This document shows, piece by piece, positions 1-13,023 of a DNA stretch of 64,000 nt (position 1 is its first letter; each line of letters starts with the position of its first letter). Origin of the DNA: Laetiporus sulphureus 93-53. Taxonomy: Eukaryota; Basidiomycota; Agaricomycetes; Polyporales; Laetiporaceae. The stretch spans positions 62,001-126,000 of the forward strand of contig NW_024468516.1 of assembly GCF_001632365.1 (NCBI RefSeq), written 5' to 3'. The notes under the pieces were generated by a model that searched no databases, was not told the origin of the DNA, and saw nothing but the letters and a program-made list of their open reading frames with translations. The position numbers were made by a program, and so were the translations under genes.

Positions 1-3000
1 GTACGATAGTTGCCGCGTGTGGAAGACGTTTGCAGGCTTTTCAGGTGCAGTATCTCGCCGTGCATATCCATATGAGACATGGATGGCACCATTCACGCTG
101 AGTGAGAGCAAAGAAATCAAGTTCAGCATGAGATCAAGAAACAAGCACGTACCATCCTACTTTCCCGAAACATTTCACGACTATCGTAGCTTTTTCACCT
201 GGGTCTACCCTGGCAACATCCCGTGTGCTATCCCATGTGAAGACTGGTCTGTGAATGAGATCATATTCTGTTTCGTAGGTTTCGGACACAGACAGTTCTC
301 CGTCCGCTAGAGCTTCCTGAGCTGGAGCCATTGTAGAATCATCGAATGATAGTCTGATGAAGTCAACAGATAGCGCGGATACATTCTCAAGCGTAAGCCG
401 GATGATAGATCTGTGCATAGGCCACATGAACATTAGCATCGAAACTGCACATTGAGCAGCGTGCACGTACGTTTCCCCCTCATACAGCATGACAGCCCCG
501 TGTGTGAGTGAGGTCCTCTTAATCTGCAGGAGCGGCTGTTCCGGTACCACCTTGCATTCGAGAAAACGCACGGTAGGAGGACCGGAAAATGTCGCAGCGT
601 TTTGTTTGCTCAATCGTGTATTTGCCCGCTTCCATGGACGCGAATCAAGACCCGTGCGTTTTGATCGACCTGCATCAAACTCTACCGCACTGCGTCTTCG
701 CAGCCGCCGGTCTTCCTCTTCTTCCGTCGACAGTGGGAGAACATATTCCCGCGGGGCGCCTCCAGGCGCTTGGACCACGCATCCTCGGATCACAAGAGTG
801 CCAGCCTCGAGTGCTTTGCCCGAGATTGTGATCGGATGGTATGTGTTCGCGGGCACAATCACAGCCATAGCCTCCGATTCTACGCGCACTCCGGATGTGC
901 TGAAGAATGCAAGTTTATTCTCAGTCTGGGTTCTTGCGTATCAGTGCAAGCGTCGTACCTGAGTGCCACGCTTTCGAGCTGTAGATCAAAGACGAAGGGA
1001 TTGCGCAACGTCACAACCGCCTCGAAGCGTTCATTTTGCACCAGGACACTTTGCACCTGTTAGCAATGGATAGTCAGAACGCATAGCGGAGATGGACAAA
1101 TGGGGGTGACCTGTTCTGACATCAGCTTCCTAGGGTTGTACAAGAACGGGTCCTTTACTCCGACGAAGAGGGGGTTGGTACTGGAAGGTTGCTGTGACTG
1201 TGTTAAGAGGGACATTGGCTTCTCAACTGGCATGCGAATGAGCGGCAGCCTAATTTTCGACAGTCGATAAGCAGAACCGAAACGTCCAAGCTTTGACTCA
1301 CGGTAGGACCTCTATGCTAGTCAAGGGACGTCCTGCCCAATATTCCACCAACCGCCTATCACCTCTGCGGATCGCTGTTGCCATAGCTCGAGTAGCAGTA
1401 TGGTACAAATGGAACTGATCACTCTGGCTCATGACAGGATGCAGCATCTTTAACGACGAAAGTGAGAATTGGGCGACGGACGGATAATCTGTATAATAGA
1501 CTCAGTAGTGTTCGCCAATGTCGACAGCGACAATGCCTACCGGGCAATGCTTCCGCAACGGCTATAGCCTCACGAACGATGCCAATCTGTAGCTCAGGCC
1601 AACCAAATGGATCATCCACCGACTGTTCTTCCTCCTGTTCTGCAATCTCGTCGCTGACATCCTGTTCTTCCACGCCGGGCTGGGAATGTCGGGCAGAGAT
1701 ATCGACGAGCTTGACAGCCTCAAGGTCGACGCCATGCACTCTGCATACATGCTTGACAATTCTGAGCATAGCATCATTCCCTTCGTCCCTCTGGTTCTCC
1801 CTGACCCCAACGGTAGCGTGGTTCGATGTATGATCCTCGGACCCATTTCTTTGGATACCCAGGCCCGGATTCGATGTGCGTCCGCCTTCATCGCGTCCAC
1901 AAACAATGAGGTCCATGACCGATCCCAATAACTCCCGTAGAATATAGGCCTCCTTACGAAGATACCCGAGCACGCCAAACATGCCAGCAACAGTTTGGAG
2001 TGTATTGATACGTTCACGTGCGTCCAGATGGAGCAGCCAAGGACCATGTATCTGCGCAAGTACGGATGCAATCTGCGAACGGGAAATGCCGGATATGGTT
2101 GTCAGACGTTCCATGTCTGCGTAGCTCAGTTCCCTCGGAGGAGCCTTCACGGTAATGGTGACACCATCTGCATTGGTGCTCGTGTCGGCCGAGACAGGCA
2201 GGGTATAGGGGTGTGGCCCTGGATGCACGAGCCTTGCGTAGGTCTGCGGTCCCCATCCTTTAGCGCACCATGTCGTCAAAAGGAGAGTTGTCTGACGGAG
2301 GACAGCTTGGATGTACAAATAGGCCTGTAAAGGATATGTACGTTCGTGGTCGGATTGGGGTGGCGTCTTGAAATACAGAGCGATGGCTTGCACCAGCTTG
2401 TCGTTAATGTCTTGCCATGGGTCTTTATCACCCGCGGGGAGCGTCTACCTTGCGAGAGTTGCATCAATACAACGTTGACAGGAAGTCTCATGCACTGACG
2501 GCTGCCTGTGACGATGACCACGCTTGCACCACTGGAATAGTAGCCAGACCCTCCAATGCAGAGGCATGCCATATTGCATCCTGTGGTCCCTTGAATAAGG
2601 CGATTGCTTCGGTATACCTGGCCGCCTCGTAAGGCTCAGCCGCTGGTGCAGGCATATTGTGAAATGATCGCACCAGATGAGAGAGTCCGCGTGTCGACCA
2701 GCTAGCAGGAATAAATCCGCTAAAACCTTGAAGAGTCTACCATGGGAGGAGACTGCACCGATCGCCGCGGGTCGTTTCTTCATTGGCGCTGGACTCGTTG
2801 GGAGGCTTGCATGGCGAGTTTGGAATAGTCCTGGCCCAGTGGAAATGCGCCTAGATAGTGGGGTCTTTGACCGTGTAGAGCCATTCAGTAAACTCAACTC
2901 TGGCTGGCTGTGCTGAGATGGAAGTGGGGGCAAAGAATCATGGCGATCAAACTCAGGATCGAGTGACCTTGGCAGTTCTGAGGGAGGAGGGAGCAAAGGA

Positions 3001-3712
3001 AATAGGGAAGCATTCAAATACTCATTCCCAAGAGGAGTCTCCAGCGATTGCATCTGCGATCATTTGTGTTAGCAGCAAAGGTGATAAATACAGCACACTG
3101 ACCAGTACTGCAAATTCCCCGAGAATATCCGAGCAAAGTTCAGCGAGCAATGTGCCAATATACATTCGCTTATGTCCCATGACTGACGGGATCACCACCA
3201 GCCCAGGGAAACCATCACCGACATCGAGATTGGCATCGCTCTCTTCGAATACAAGACATCTACCAGGGGTTTCAAATGATGTCCCATTGCTAGACAGCTC
3301 GCGCAATGTGTTTGTGAATGAAGAGAGTGTAGATGGTAACGCGTCAGAGTGCGAGCAAGATGCGATGCCAATGACACCGAGGGGCAGGTCAGACGGACGA
3401 AACAGGGCAAGGGCACCGCGAGTCGGTGGAGGAAGATGAGACGAGAAGCTCAGGTGTATATGGCCGCTAGCGAGTGGTCCGGGCATGAAGCGGGCTATCA
3501 GGTTCAATATGACTTAGTGCCGGTGCTGCTGATCGATGTACTATGGGCGCACCTCTTTCATCCCTGGTGTCGGCGGGTATGTCACCTAATGGTATGCTCT
3601 CAAAGCTTCTTATCTCTGAAGCCCACTTGTCGTAGGTAGACCGGCGTATGTCTCCGAAAGGGAGAAGTAGTATACGAACATGAGCGAGCGAAGCGAATGT
3701 TTGGGATTCCAT
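1..3712 (-). CDS. TRS120: TRAPPII complex subunit Trs120 (TRAPPC9-like), 3' end missing
   Basis: Subunit of the TRAPPII complex, which activates Ypt31/Rab11 GTPases at the late Golgi. My model has 11 exons: 3712-3553, 3494-3103, 3053-2674, 2617-2500, 2444-1541, 1488-1302, 1249-1111, 1056-959, 899-471, 410-153 and 97 to beyond base 1. All junctions keep phase, giving 1054 residues in the window. Family blocks seen are HVRILLLPFGDIRRSTYDKW near the N-terminus, SGISRSQIASVLAQIHGPWL, EAYILRELLGSVMDL and GWPELQIGIVREA in the middle, and YETEYDLIHRPVFTW late. The ATG at 3712 gives the conserved N-terminus. The 60-nt intron 470-411 is in frame, so it does not interrupt the open frame; dropping it restores family spacing. 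The C-terminal part lies off the window edge. The gene is divergent from DPM2 across about 470 bp. Assignment is secure from the conserved blocks; single splice sites are less certain. Confidence 0.92.
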
Positions 3713-4184
3713 CGTTGCCCTGCTGCTGTTACCATGAAAGACGCATTCGCCAGGATCACTTCGAAGGAAGGGCAATAATGAGAAGTTTCGACAGTGCGCT
3801 GACCTCCGTGAAGACCTGGGGCGAGAGAGACGGTGGAATGAGTTGGATGCACCGGCCCACAGTGGCCACCTCTTAGATCCCGGCGCGAAAGCTGCTGGCT
3901 ATGGCACATCGCGACGCGTTCATAGGCACCATGTGATTCAGTGACTTGTGCAACTTAACCAGAGTTCAATGGCTGGAATATAGTCTGGACAATGGACTTC
4001 TTGGTCAATCAAGAGTAGTCCATGCGAGCACTGGAAGTAGCAGTGCTGAACGAGATACGGTTCACTTGAGCAATTACGTTGCTGCTCATACTATGCTGAT
4101 ACGAACAAACGATTATCTATCAATCGAGTTCGGATCCTGCTCCAGTTCTGCGTCTCCTTCCTGTGTTGCTAGCGTGCGACCAGC
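3713..4184. promoter_or_regulatory. Intergenic region between divergent TRS120 and DPM2
   Basis: About 470 bp separate the start codons of the two divergent genes, so this stretch should hold both promoters. I see no convincing TATA box. Short open frames here have no family-like features. Confidence 0.4.
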
Positions 4185-4589
4185 ATGGTGCGTACTGAAT
4201 GTTGCCACATCATTCCGACTATATCAAAGTCCATCTGACGATTCTGCTGCCAGGCAATCAGCGACAGAGCGGCTGGAAGTGCGATGCTCTTCGCCGCTGC
4301 TGTCATCTTCGTATATTATACCACTTGGGCTGTCCTTCTAGTTCGTATTTTTATCAATGCATCAAATATAGGTCCTGATAACGTCTGCCAGCCATTTTTC
4401 GACGCTTCTAGTCCTATCCACGGTTACTTTCCCTCCAGGGAATGGGCAATTCGCATTCCAGCATTCATTGTGGTACTCGGCCTATCTGCCATCGGTCTCT
4501 TCTTGGGAATCAGCATAATTCATACGCACGTAGAGAGGGGCTTCAAGACGCGCCAGCGATCTGACTCGCCACGAGAGAAATCTCAATAA
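4185..4589 (+). CDS. DPM2: Dolichol-phosphate mannose synthase regulatory subunit DPM2
   Basis: Small ER membrane subunit that stabilises dolichol-phosphate mannose synthase, which supplies mannose for N-glycans, O-mannosylation and GPI anchors. The model is 4185-4187, 4254-4340 and 4392-4589, giving 95 residues, close to the usual 80-95. Two hydrophobic segments flank the signature: FVYYTTWAVLL runs into PFFDASSPIHGYFPSREWA after removal of a 51-nt in-frame intron (4341-4391). The second segment is FIVVLGLSAIGLFLG. The first coding exon is the ATG alone, followed by a GTGCGT...CAG intron; this yields the family-like N-terminus MAISDRAAGSAMLF. The C-terminal tail is basic and probably cytosolic. 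It ends 65 bp from the convergent large gene. Identity is confident; the ATG-only exon is inferred. Confidence 0.88.
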
Positions 4590-4654
4590 CAACTGATAGT
4601 AAATCCCATGATCTGCGAGGGAATGACTTGGACAACGTCGGCCGCTACACGACT

Positions 4655-7600
4655 CTAGCTCACTACCCTCCGACTCCTGTCCGACGCAGTCTCCTGACGT
4701 TTTGCCGCATATAGCCTCTCCTCGGCTTGGATCTCCGTAGTCACCTGGTCTACAAACCATTGCAACGGAATATCAGCTGCTGGCTCTGCCATGGTGCGCG
4801 CGAGCCGCGCGAGCTTATGACGCCTCTCAGTCAGACCAGAGAGCTCATGCAACGGAGACGAAGCACCGACCTTGGTCTCTCCTCGGCTGACGATACGCAA
4901 ACGTTCCATAATATCTGTCTCTGAGACAGGGTCCAATACCGTAAAGTGCGCCTGATGGAGGAACAGCAGCATGTCCGCGACAGAAGCCCACACGGTAGAA
5001 GCAAGCGGCTGTTTAGTAGTGTGAGCTGAGAAACACGACCTATGCGGGAATTGACGGCATACCGAGGTGTCTCCTGCGTGGGCATCGACTTCAAACACAC
5101 CCATCATGCGCTCAAAAGGAGGCCATAGATCATTCCAGACCATCTTGATGCTCTGCAGCTCTCCATCTTTGCTGACACGTTTGAGACCTCCAGAGATGCC
5201 ATCATGTGAGTTCTGCTGAGCTATCTTCCGAGCTAAGAGCAGCCACAGCTTTATGGCGGCATAGGCACTGCTGACTTCACCATGTGCCGGAGCGTGCGGA
5301 TCGAATCCTGTGGTGTGCTGTGGTTGCTGATAGGCACCGAGAGACTGGCAAAATGCGAGCGAGAAGTCCGGAAAGTAACCCCAAAACGCGAAGGTATGAG
5401 CCCCGATCGGCGTTTGCAACGCAGCTAGCACTAGGATGTTCCACACGCGCAGAGATGCCGGGATCCTCTATCAAACAGTGTGAAGTGTGAGCAGAGTGAC
5501 ACTGAACATATATGTTGTTGGCTCACCGATAGTCTCTCGAGGATCCTGGGATGTTGTCGGGCGACGTCGAGTACAAGCACAGCCGCAGCTTGTGATGCAT
5601 CGAGATTCGCCTGCGAGAAATTCTCTGGAAGGCTCTCGCCATAGAGGAACAATAGCGCATCGTCTGCGATTGTGAGGAGATAATCTGACGGAAGGATTGC
5701 ATCTCTGTCGCTGCCAGTCTTTGCTATTATCGTCGCTGTAATAGCCTGCTCTGCGTCAGCCCTATGCGAGTGCGAGAACAAAGCTGATAGACCTTGAACA
5801 GCGCAGTGATCGTCGCCGGCGGGATGCGTGCTCTTCCCCGCGCGCAGTCCGTCAGAATTTCCAACATCGCGAGCACCATGGGATTGGTCACTGAGCTGTC
5901 GACACTCGTTATGACATTGCCCTTCCGATAGATTGACGCAGTGACTTGAATTACTCGTCCCAGGCTCTCGGCGGAGACATTGCAGCGTATCAATCCTGCA
6001 CGAAGCAAGGTCTCCATATACCCAAGTATATCCTGACCACGGCGCGTCAAAACCATCATTAACGCAATCATCTCAACTCTACGTACCCGACTTTGTGCCC
6101 TGTTCTGTTCAATCAGCATACAGGCAAGCATCAATAGGGAGCTGGGGTCAAAGGCGCCTGGTGCCCATTCAGCTGTGCGCCGCATAATGGCGGTCATCCA
6201 CAGCCCAACCGCTGTGCAGATCTTGAGATATATGTCATTGAGATTTCGAATGTGGAAGTACCTTGTAACATCTCTGTGGTATAACCCGCATGATGTACCA
6301 CTTCCACATATGTAGCTATGTTCTCAATAACTGATTGGAACACATCGGGTTCATTCTCCAGGGATTTGATTAGCGCATGGCGCAATAGGTTATCCCGCAG
6401 AGGCTCCTGCATTGTTGGGCTGCGAGAAATTTTGGGGTCCGGTACGGTAACGAGTTGTATGACCGCGAAGAAGTCCGACGTCAACGGCCGCTGGACAGTG
6501 AATCAGTGGCTACATAGAAGGTCAACGTATAGCTTCCTGACACTACCTTGCATAAAGTATTTAGAATGGCTGCTGTCGCGAAACTTGCACAGCGTGAGGG
6601 ACAAGATTTGACAGCCGAACATTGAAGAGAACAAGCTCACCTTGAAAGCATCATGGCCAGAAATGCCTTGATCTGGTCAAGTAGAGGATCATCTCCATTA
6701 CGGTCATATCTCAGCGCGACCATCGCTCGGACACAGATATCAATACATTCGCTAAAGGTGTGGTCAAAATGAGAGATTGAGGCTGTCTCAGAGAACGGAA
6801 TACTCGCATTACGAAGTTGCCAGGTACAAGAGCGGACCACCTTTGCACGAAGGCCTGGCATGAGGTTAAAGCTAGTTGTCGCAACTCATGGCTTCGGTCT
6901 GTGAGAAGGAGCTCGAGTACGCGGCGGACAGCTCGGCGCAATTTGTTGTGTAGATGTTTCAATGGTTTGCTGTCAAAATCATGCTTGTAAAGTATGATCA
7001 GCAACGACTTCAGCAGATTCTTCAAAGTGATGAACGATATTGCGCTGATCTCGTCTGCTTCAACAATGAGGTCCAATATGGTGTCTACGAAGACGGCGCC
7101 GATTAACAATGGACAAGAGATCTCATCTTCGGCGAGTGGTCCGCCAATCATTGAGGGCGAGACATCATAGGTCTGCGGCGAGTCGACGATTAACATCAGG
7201 TCACTGATGCATGATTCTGCATGATCGGGAATGTCATCCAAACCACCGAAACGAACGTGAAAGCTTCGGCCAGTAGCGGTAGGAATCATCGACACCTCCT
7301 CGAAGCCGAGAAGACGCACCACGTCGCCTTTGAGTTTGACCAGATAGATTGGATCAATCGGCACGCCATCTACAATCATATGCAAGGCAAGCGAAATGAG
7401 AGAAGCCTTCAATGCTGACGTTGAGCATAGCTTACTGTCATTGATAATGGATATTTACATACTTTCGACCGAGTCACTTCGGGATCCGCATCGTCCATTT
7501 CCTTCAAAGACTTTGTTGACTCAATCCCGTACAATTCCTGTAGAGCCAGAAATTAGTACAGAAGAACTTGATACGGTGGATTGTCTGTCTAACAAAGTGA

Positions 7601-10600
7601 TCTGCGAGGGGATCAGCTCCTTCGCGTCCAATTCCATTTGCGAGTAGACTGTCCGTTATGGACCTCCATGACAAGACTACGGTTTAATGGTCAGCAATCT
7701 TGAAGCACGGCTGTGAGAATGGCAAGCCTTACCCTGCCACTTAGGAAAATGAGGGTGTAGTTGATTTAAGAAGGTTGTCAATTTGATTTTGTCAGATATA
7801 GGAGAATTGGCTAATGACTCGTTGTAGCAAAGAGCTATTGCGTCAAAATGGACATCGAGTAGAGTCTTTGACCATGTATCAACAGCGAGCCTGACTTCTT
7901 CCTAGAGAGGATGATATTATTAATGAACGCGTAACATCGACCGAAAATACTACCTTGTCATCCATCCACATCATAGAGAAAAACCGGTTGAAGATGGGAG
8001 TTACTCTTGGTCTCCATTGTCGTCCTCCAACGTTGAACGAAGGATTTGTGATATCCAGTACAATATGGAAGAGACGCAGGACTGTCTCCATGCTGATCTG
8101 GCTCAGTACGTCGTGGGTATGACTTTCATGGGTGTACGTACCGCATCTCCCAGGGACGGGATGGACTGAGGAGATCATCAAGTAGGGCTTGAAAGGGATG
8201 GTTATCGACTACAAGAATCCGCAGTAGAAGTGCAGGCCGAATCGTTGTGACCTCGGAGTTCTGGATCCCATAGAACTGCCAGATACTGAGGCAAAACGTG
8301 AGGCGTAAGTTACATGTTGTAGAGTTAAATCGGCAGAGCGTACCAGCCACACAGCACCGAACTGTTACGGAGTATGAAATTGTCCACCTCGTATGATTCA
8401 ATTAAGGACGCATCGTGGACGACAGCATTGAGGAATTTAGTGATAATACACGACACTTCTTCGACCTCGGCATCAACATAACATTTCAATTGTTGCATCA
8501 AGGCTACGTCGACAATTATAGGGTCGTCCATGGTCGAAGATCTGACGTGTAATATGCGCCTGTATTCCGCCATGAGACAGTTGAAGCCTCTGTCACTTAT
8601 CAGCGCACCTGGAAGGCAATCCGGAAATGTCGTCCTGCTGCACCAGCCCGAGATCTGTGATGAGCTTTCTTTCGCAGCCATACAGGAGGAGACACAATGC
8701 CAGAGACTCTCGGATAAAGGCAGATCTGTGAGTGCGCATTTATGAGTATTTTGCTCTTGAGGAGACGTGGGCTTACATCTTCTGAACCTCCTTACGTGAT
8801 CGGAGTAGGTCAACAATCGTGGACGATAGAAGGATGTGCATAGAAGACACTGTTGCTTGCAGTTCTTGACGCCCGACGGATCTTAGCCAAGCGCTCCATA
8901 AGGCCGACTTCACCAGGAGAGCACAGTCGTCAAGTGTGGCGTTAAAGCGGCGTGCCAAAGATGCGAGATGCGTATAGGTTGCTGGAGAGATGTCAACACC
9001 GGATCGCACGAACAGGCATAACCAATGTGCGGTATGTTGGAACCCCTCCCGCGATCCGGCAGCGACGTTGATCAGCACACGCAAAGCATTGTCAGCATCT
9101 AGCTGAGATGAATCCGTCGTTGATGACCTCGGGCTTAGCGCCGCAGTAAAACGATGGCTTGTTTCCACCTCGCGTGTAAACAAGCGTGAGAGGGAGGATA
9201 ATGGCTGGTGAATAGGTCAGACTTGCAAAACAAAGCGTCATCTCGCAACTCACCTGATGGCCCAGGGGGGCACTCAGAGCTAGCTGTAGCCAGTTCTTGA
9301 ATAGGTCATCGAAGGCTGTAAATGCAAGTTCTGCTTGTACTAGTTTGGTGATGGACTTCAGCATCTTGTCAACGACGTGGAATCGTCCTTTCTGCACGGC
9401 GATAAGCAACGTTGTTTAAATGGGCCAGCATTTTCCCTACCATCTGCAGCTCTTCTGTTTCCTTGCCTAAGAAAAAGTCATCCTTCACGACATCTTCCTC
9501 GGCGAACGCCAGAAGCAGATCGAAAACAATTCTCGCATAGTCATCAACGTTGAGGCTGTGTAGCGCATACATCCACCGTGACGCATATAAGGTAAGAAGG
9601 GCTCGTCTACTGGCAATGTAATCCCCGCCATTATTGGCCGCATTTGCTGCCTTCGCTCTTGGCTGCATATGCGACGGCCAGGACTGAACATCGGTGCCAG
9701 AACGCACACCAGGGAGGCTTCTTCCCTTGGCAACATAATCGCGTAAGATGATTGCTAGATGCTGATCCTGGACAGCATTCTCGTCAGTTCAGAGAAATTC
9801 AGTGAAGAGACATTCATACTTCCGCTAGAATCCAACCTAGAACTGCTGCACACAATCTGCGTTCTGCATAATCCGTAAGCATACCATCTGGCCAAAGTTT
9901 CCTCACGAGCAGGAGAAGACCAGCTTCGTTCACCGATACATCCAGGTCCGACAAGCAGGACTCAACCGCGCATATCAAAATTTCTACAGCGTTCGAGCCT
10001 TCCAAACCAGTAGGGAGAGGGAATGAGCACAGCACCTCCTCTGGGTCTGCAATAAAGTCGAAATTAACCTCTTCGCCATCAAGCCTTTGGAAGAATCCGA
10101 GATGTGACAGATGCACAAGCAGATATCGGGCAGCCGAATCGGTATGAATACCAAACCGATAGCCCAACTGGTCTCGGAGATGAGCAAGTGGCAGAACTTC
10201 ATGAGCGAGCGATGATTCATCGCCGAGGGACTCTTCTGCTAGATATGGTTGACTGACGCCGAGTAAAGCAGCGGAGTCGGACGGAGTCATGCCAGAGGAA
10301 GCCACAGACATTTTCATACTGCTAGCCACGAGTGTCAGAACTCTCCAGTTGAAAGGAAACAGCAAATCTGAAGGTCGAATATTGTTATCCAGAAGATGTT
10401 CGTTCAGTTCGTCCGACACCAAGAGCTTGCTGGATAGCAAGATGCTCTCGTACAGTTTGACGGAATGGTGCAGCTCGAATTCGAAGGACTGTCCTGAATT
10501 AGACGGCGCTTCAGCTTGGGACACAATGATGGACCCTAGAGCGACCCCGTGTTGGAAGAGTTGTAACTGTGTCCACAGAACAGCGAAGAATGTTGAGATT

Positions 10601-12939
10601 TCTTCAAACGTCTTCTGGTACAATTCGACTTCTGGAAGAAGAATATCCCGAAAATGTTCCACGAAGGATGCTCGCATTACAGGCCACTCGATGGTCAGAT
10701 AGGTTTCATCAACTGAAATCGAGCGGCATCGAGGGGCTTCATGCAAGACTCCGGATTGTGTCAGACAAGAATGATGGGCGAATTGCTTGCACGAAATACA
10801 CCTCAATCCCTGCATGACCGGGCCCCATAGCGGACGTCGACAGATGAGACAGAGGGTGAGGCTGAAGAGGTTTACCAAACGGAAGGTGTGCTGGTCTTGG
10901 ATGATAGTTGTCGGCAGAGGTCCCCGCCTGGGGGGCAGCACATGACAAAAGCGATAGAGGACAATCTTCTGCTTGTCTGCTTCAGATGCCAAATTGTACT
11001 CCGTAAAGAAGCACCCTTCAGGATAATCGTAACAGTCGAAATGCACAGCACACATACAGAAAGGGCAGAAAAGGCCGAATCCGTCTATGCCGTTGTCGCA
11101 TACGCAACATTGGTCCGGTGACGTTTCTCGCAATAGTACTGGGGCCGAGCTGGCTGTGAATCGCCATGGAACAAATTGATGGACATGAGGATTATCGTGC
11201 AGCCGCCGAGTAACGTTCGGACCTTGAGACGCATGGATGAGAGATGTGGAGTAGGATACGACCGGAAATGCTTTGTTGACGATCAGATGCCCGATACCTC
11301 TCGGCCAGTAGGACATCAAGAGTGCGAGTGCGGGAGAACGCCCCGCAGGAGGATGGTAAGCAATGACAGCCAGAACGTCCAAGTATGCATCCGGCTTAGT
11401 ATCGATGATTCTGATCATCAACTGATGGAAGCGATGCAACAGTGGGAGCTGATCGGAGGAAACGTTGATGTTTTCAAAAATCACGGCCAATAGTGGAGAA
11501 ACCAAAGACGAGAGTTGATATATAGCTATCTCTCGACCAGGTGCATGAGTAGAATGCAGCTTGACACCGTTAGGTGTGTTTGATTTCGACCATTTGCGCC
11601 AAATCGATTCGGAGCTAAAGGACGAGTTCGTCTCTTCCGCTGCTTCAACCGTTATCGACACTCCAGAAGGCTCCTCTTTTTGCATTAAAGCAGAGGGCTC
11701 ATCTGTTAGGAGCATCAGTGATGAGTCGTATGAAATTTGATGGTGGTATCATACTCCCTGAGATACTTGCTGATGTCGGATTTCCGCTGAACCTCTGCAT
11801 ACCCGCAATCGCGTCCAGAATGACGCCAAAAATTCCTTCGTCGAAGAATGTGAGAAGGCGCGTGTGTAGTACAGGTGGAAAAGCATAGAATGCCGGAATG
11901 ACCGCGAAGCCGATTTGACAGAGGATATTAGCATTGTGACGGTGCGCGAAAACCAATGACCGTGCTACATCTAGAGTGACAGCCTGCAACGCGTATGGGG
12001 GCCGATATAGGCGAGCTGACGAGGTTCTGAACCGACAATCGTCGACGATGACTGAAGATAGCACGGATATACATTGTGATATAAGAGGAGTTGCTTGCAC
12101 GCCATCTTGCCCAGAGTTGACGGATGGGGAACGGCCATGCAAACGAGATCGCTTCCCTTTGGACTGGGCAGACCACTTGGACTTTGACGACTCGGACGTC
12201 TTCTCGCCTTTCTTATGCATCTCGGCTGGGGAATAACTGCAAAGGTGATGTTTCAGAGAGAACCATCTCATTTGCAAGCTGCTGACCTGTCGTCAAGGAT
12301 ATTCCATTTCTGATCCGTAGATATCTTCAAAACGTCCCTCAGCTGTATCATGAGGTCTAAAGTGACATCCGTGCTGAACTGTGGACCATCGTCGTCGTCG
12401 CTGCTGTTGTCTTCTGCGGTGCTAGGTACGTGGTCCGATCTTCCGCGTCTATGTTTCGCTGCCCCTTTTACTGACTGTATTACTGCGTTGAAACCCTTGT
12501 CCGCCTGGTAGGTATTGGCTGTTGATTGGTCAAAGCTTGCAGGAGGTAGAGGCCTGTGCTGCAATTGCGAAAGCAGATGCGCGAGAAGCTTACGCGACTC
12601 GTCACGCGCTTTCACACTTCCATGGGACGCGATGAGGCTAGTTAACTCACTTGGCGACTTTTCTGATGTCGGAGAAGTGGGTAGGAGGAAGGTGGGGAAC
12701 ACAGATTGCGAGAGACTCCTTGCGCGGTTGCGGTTCCTAGGTGAGATCGGACTTGTTGGAGCATCGACGGATACTTCTAGATAGCTGGTATCAATGCGCA
12801 GAGTTGGGTTGGCCATGACCTTATATAATGGAAAATTCTTTACAAACAGCTGGAGAAACAGAGACAAGTAGTACTTACGGGCGCTTACCTGGGCCGGTCG
12901 TAGGCGTTCAGGCCACACCTGGCCACACGCGCTGACCAT
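4655..12939 (-). CDS. Very large uncharacterised protein with Cys/His zinc-binding module (UNC80-like candidate)
   Basis: I read one gene of 22 exons coding for 2391 residues. Exons: 12939-12889, 12849-12287, 12236-11767, 11702-9820, 9779-9441, 9391-9254, 9204-8777, 8725-8609, 8559-8344, 8285-8142, 8101-7954, 7901-7733, 7676-7594, 7537-7459, 7414-6841, 6751-6641, 6583-6547, 6490-6262, 6211-5793, 5745-5527, 5467-5063 and 5008-4655. Every junction keeps phase. The N-terminal 200 residues are Ser-rich and polar. Near residues 550-680 lies a Cys/His cluster with CCVCDNGIDGFGLFCPFC, HFDCYDYPEG and later CLICRRPLWG and CISCKQFAHHSC, resembling a PHD or C1-type double zinc site. The rest is long alpha-helical sequence like a HEAT/ARM scaffold. 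I do not recognise a named domain with certainty. Fungal proteins of this size and layout have been linked to UNC80-like channel scaffolds, but that is only a lead. The weakest splice choices are the 7593-7538 and 6840-6752 introns. Confidence 0.72.
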
Positions 12940-13023
12940 TCTTCCTCCTTCGCTCGGTGCTCAATTCTGGTTTGATCTGCGCTCAGTCACTCTGTCTTTC
13001 TCTTCGAAGTTGTTTGATCCGGA
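12940..13023. promoter_or_regulatory. Compact 84-bp bidirectional promoter
   Basis: Only 84 bp separate the start codon of the 2391-residue protein gene (minus) from that of the DUF4211 gene (plus). The stretch has pyrimidine-rich runs and no TATA box. Both 5' untranslated leaders must be very short or overlap here. Confidence 0.5.

Noticed and set aside
134..3775. Apparent frame changes in the TRS120 gene that look like frameshifts
   Set aside because: Each frame change is explained by a GT-AG intron that keeps phase and restores conserved TRS120 sequence.
9254..9441. Overlapping open frames that seemed to show a frameshift in the large minus-strand gene
   Set aside because: A 49-nt intron (9440-9392) joins ELQM to KGRFHVVDKML in phase, so no frameshift is needed.
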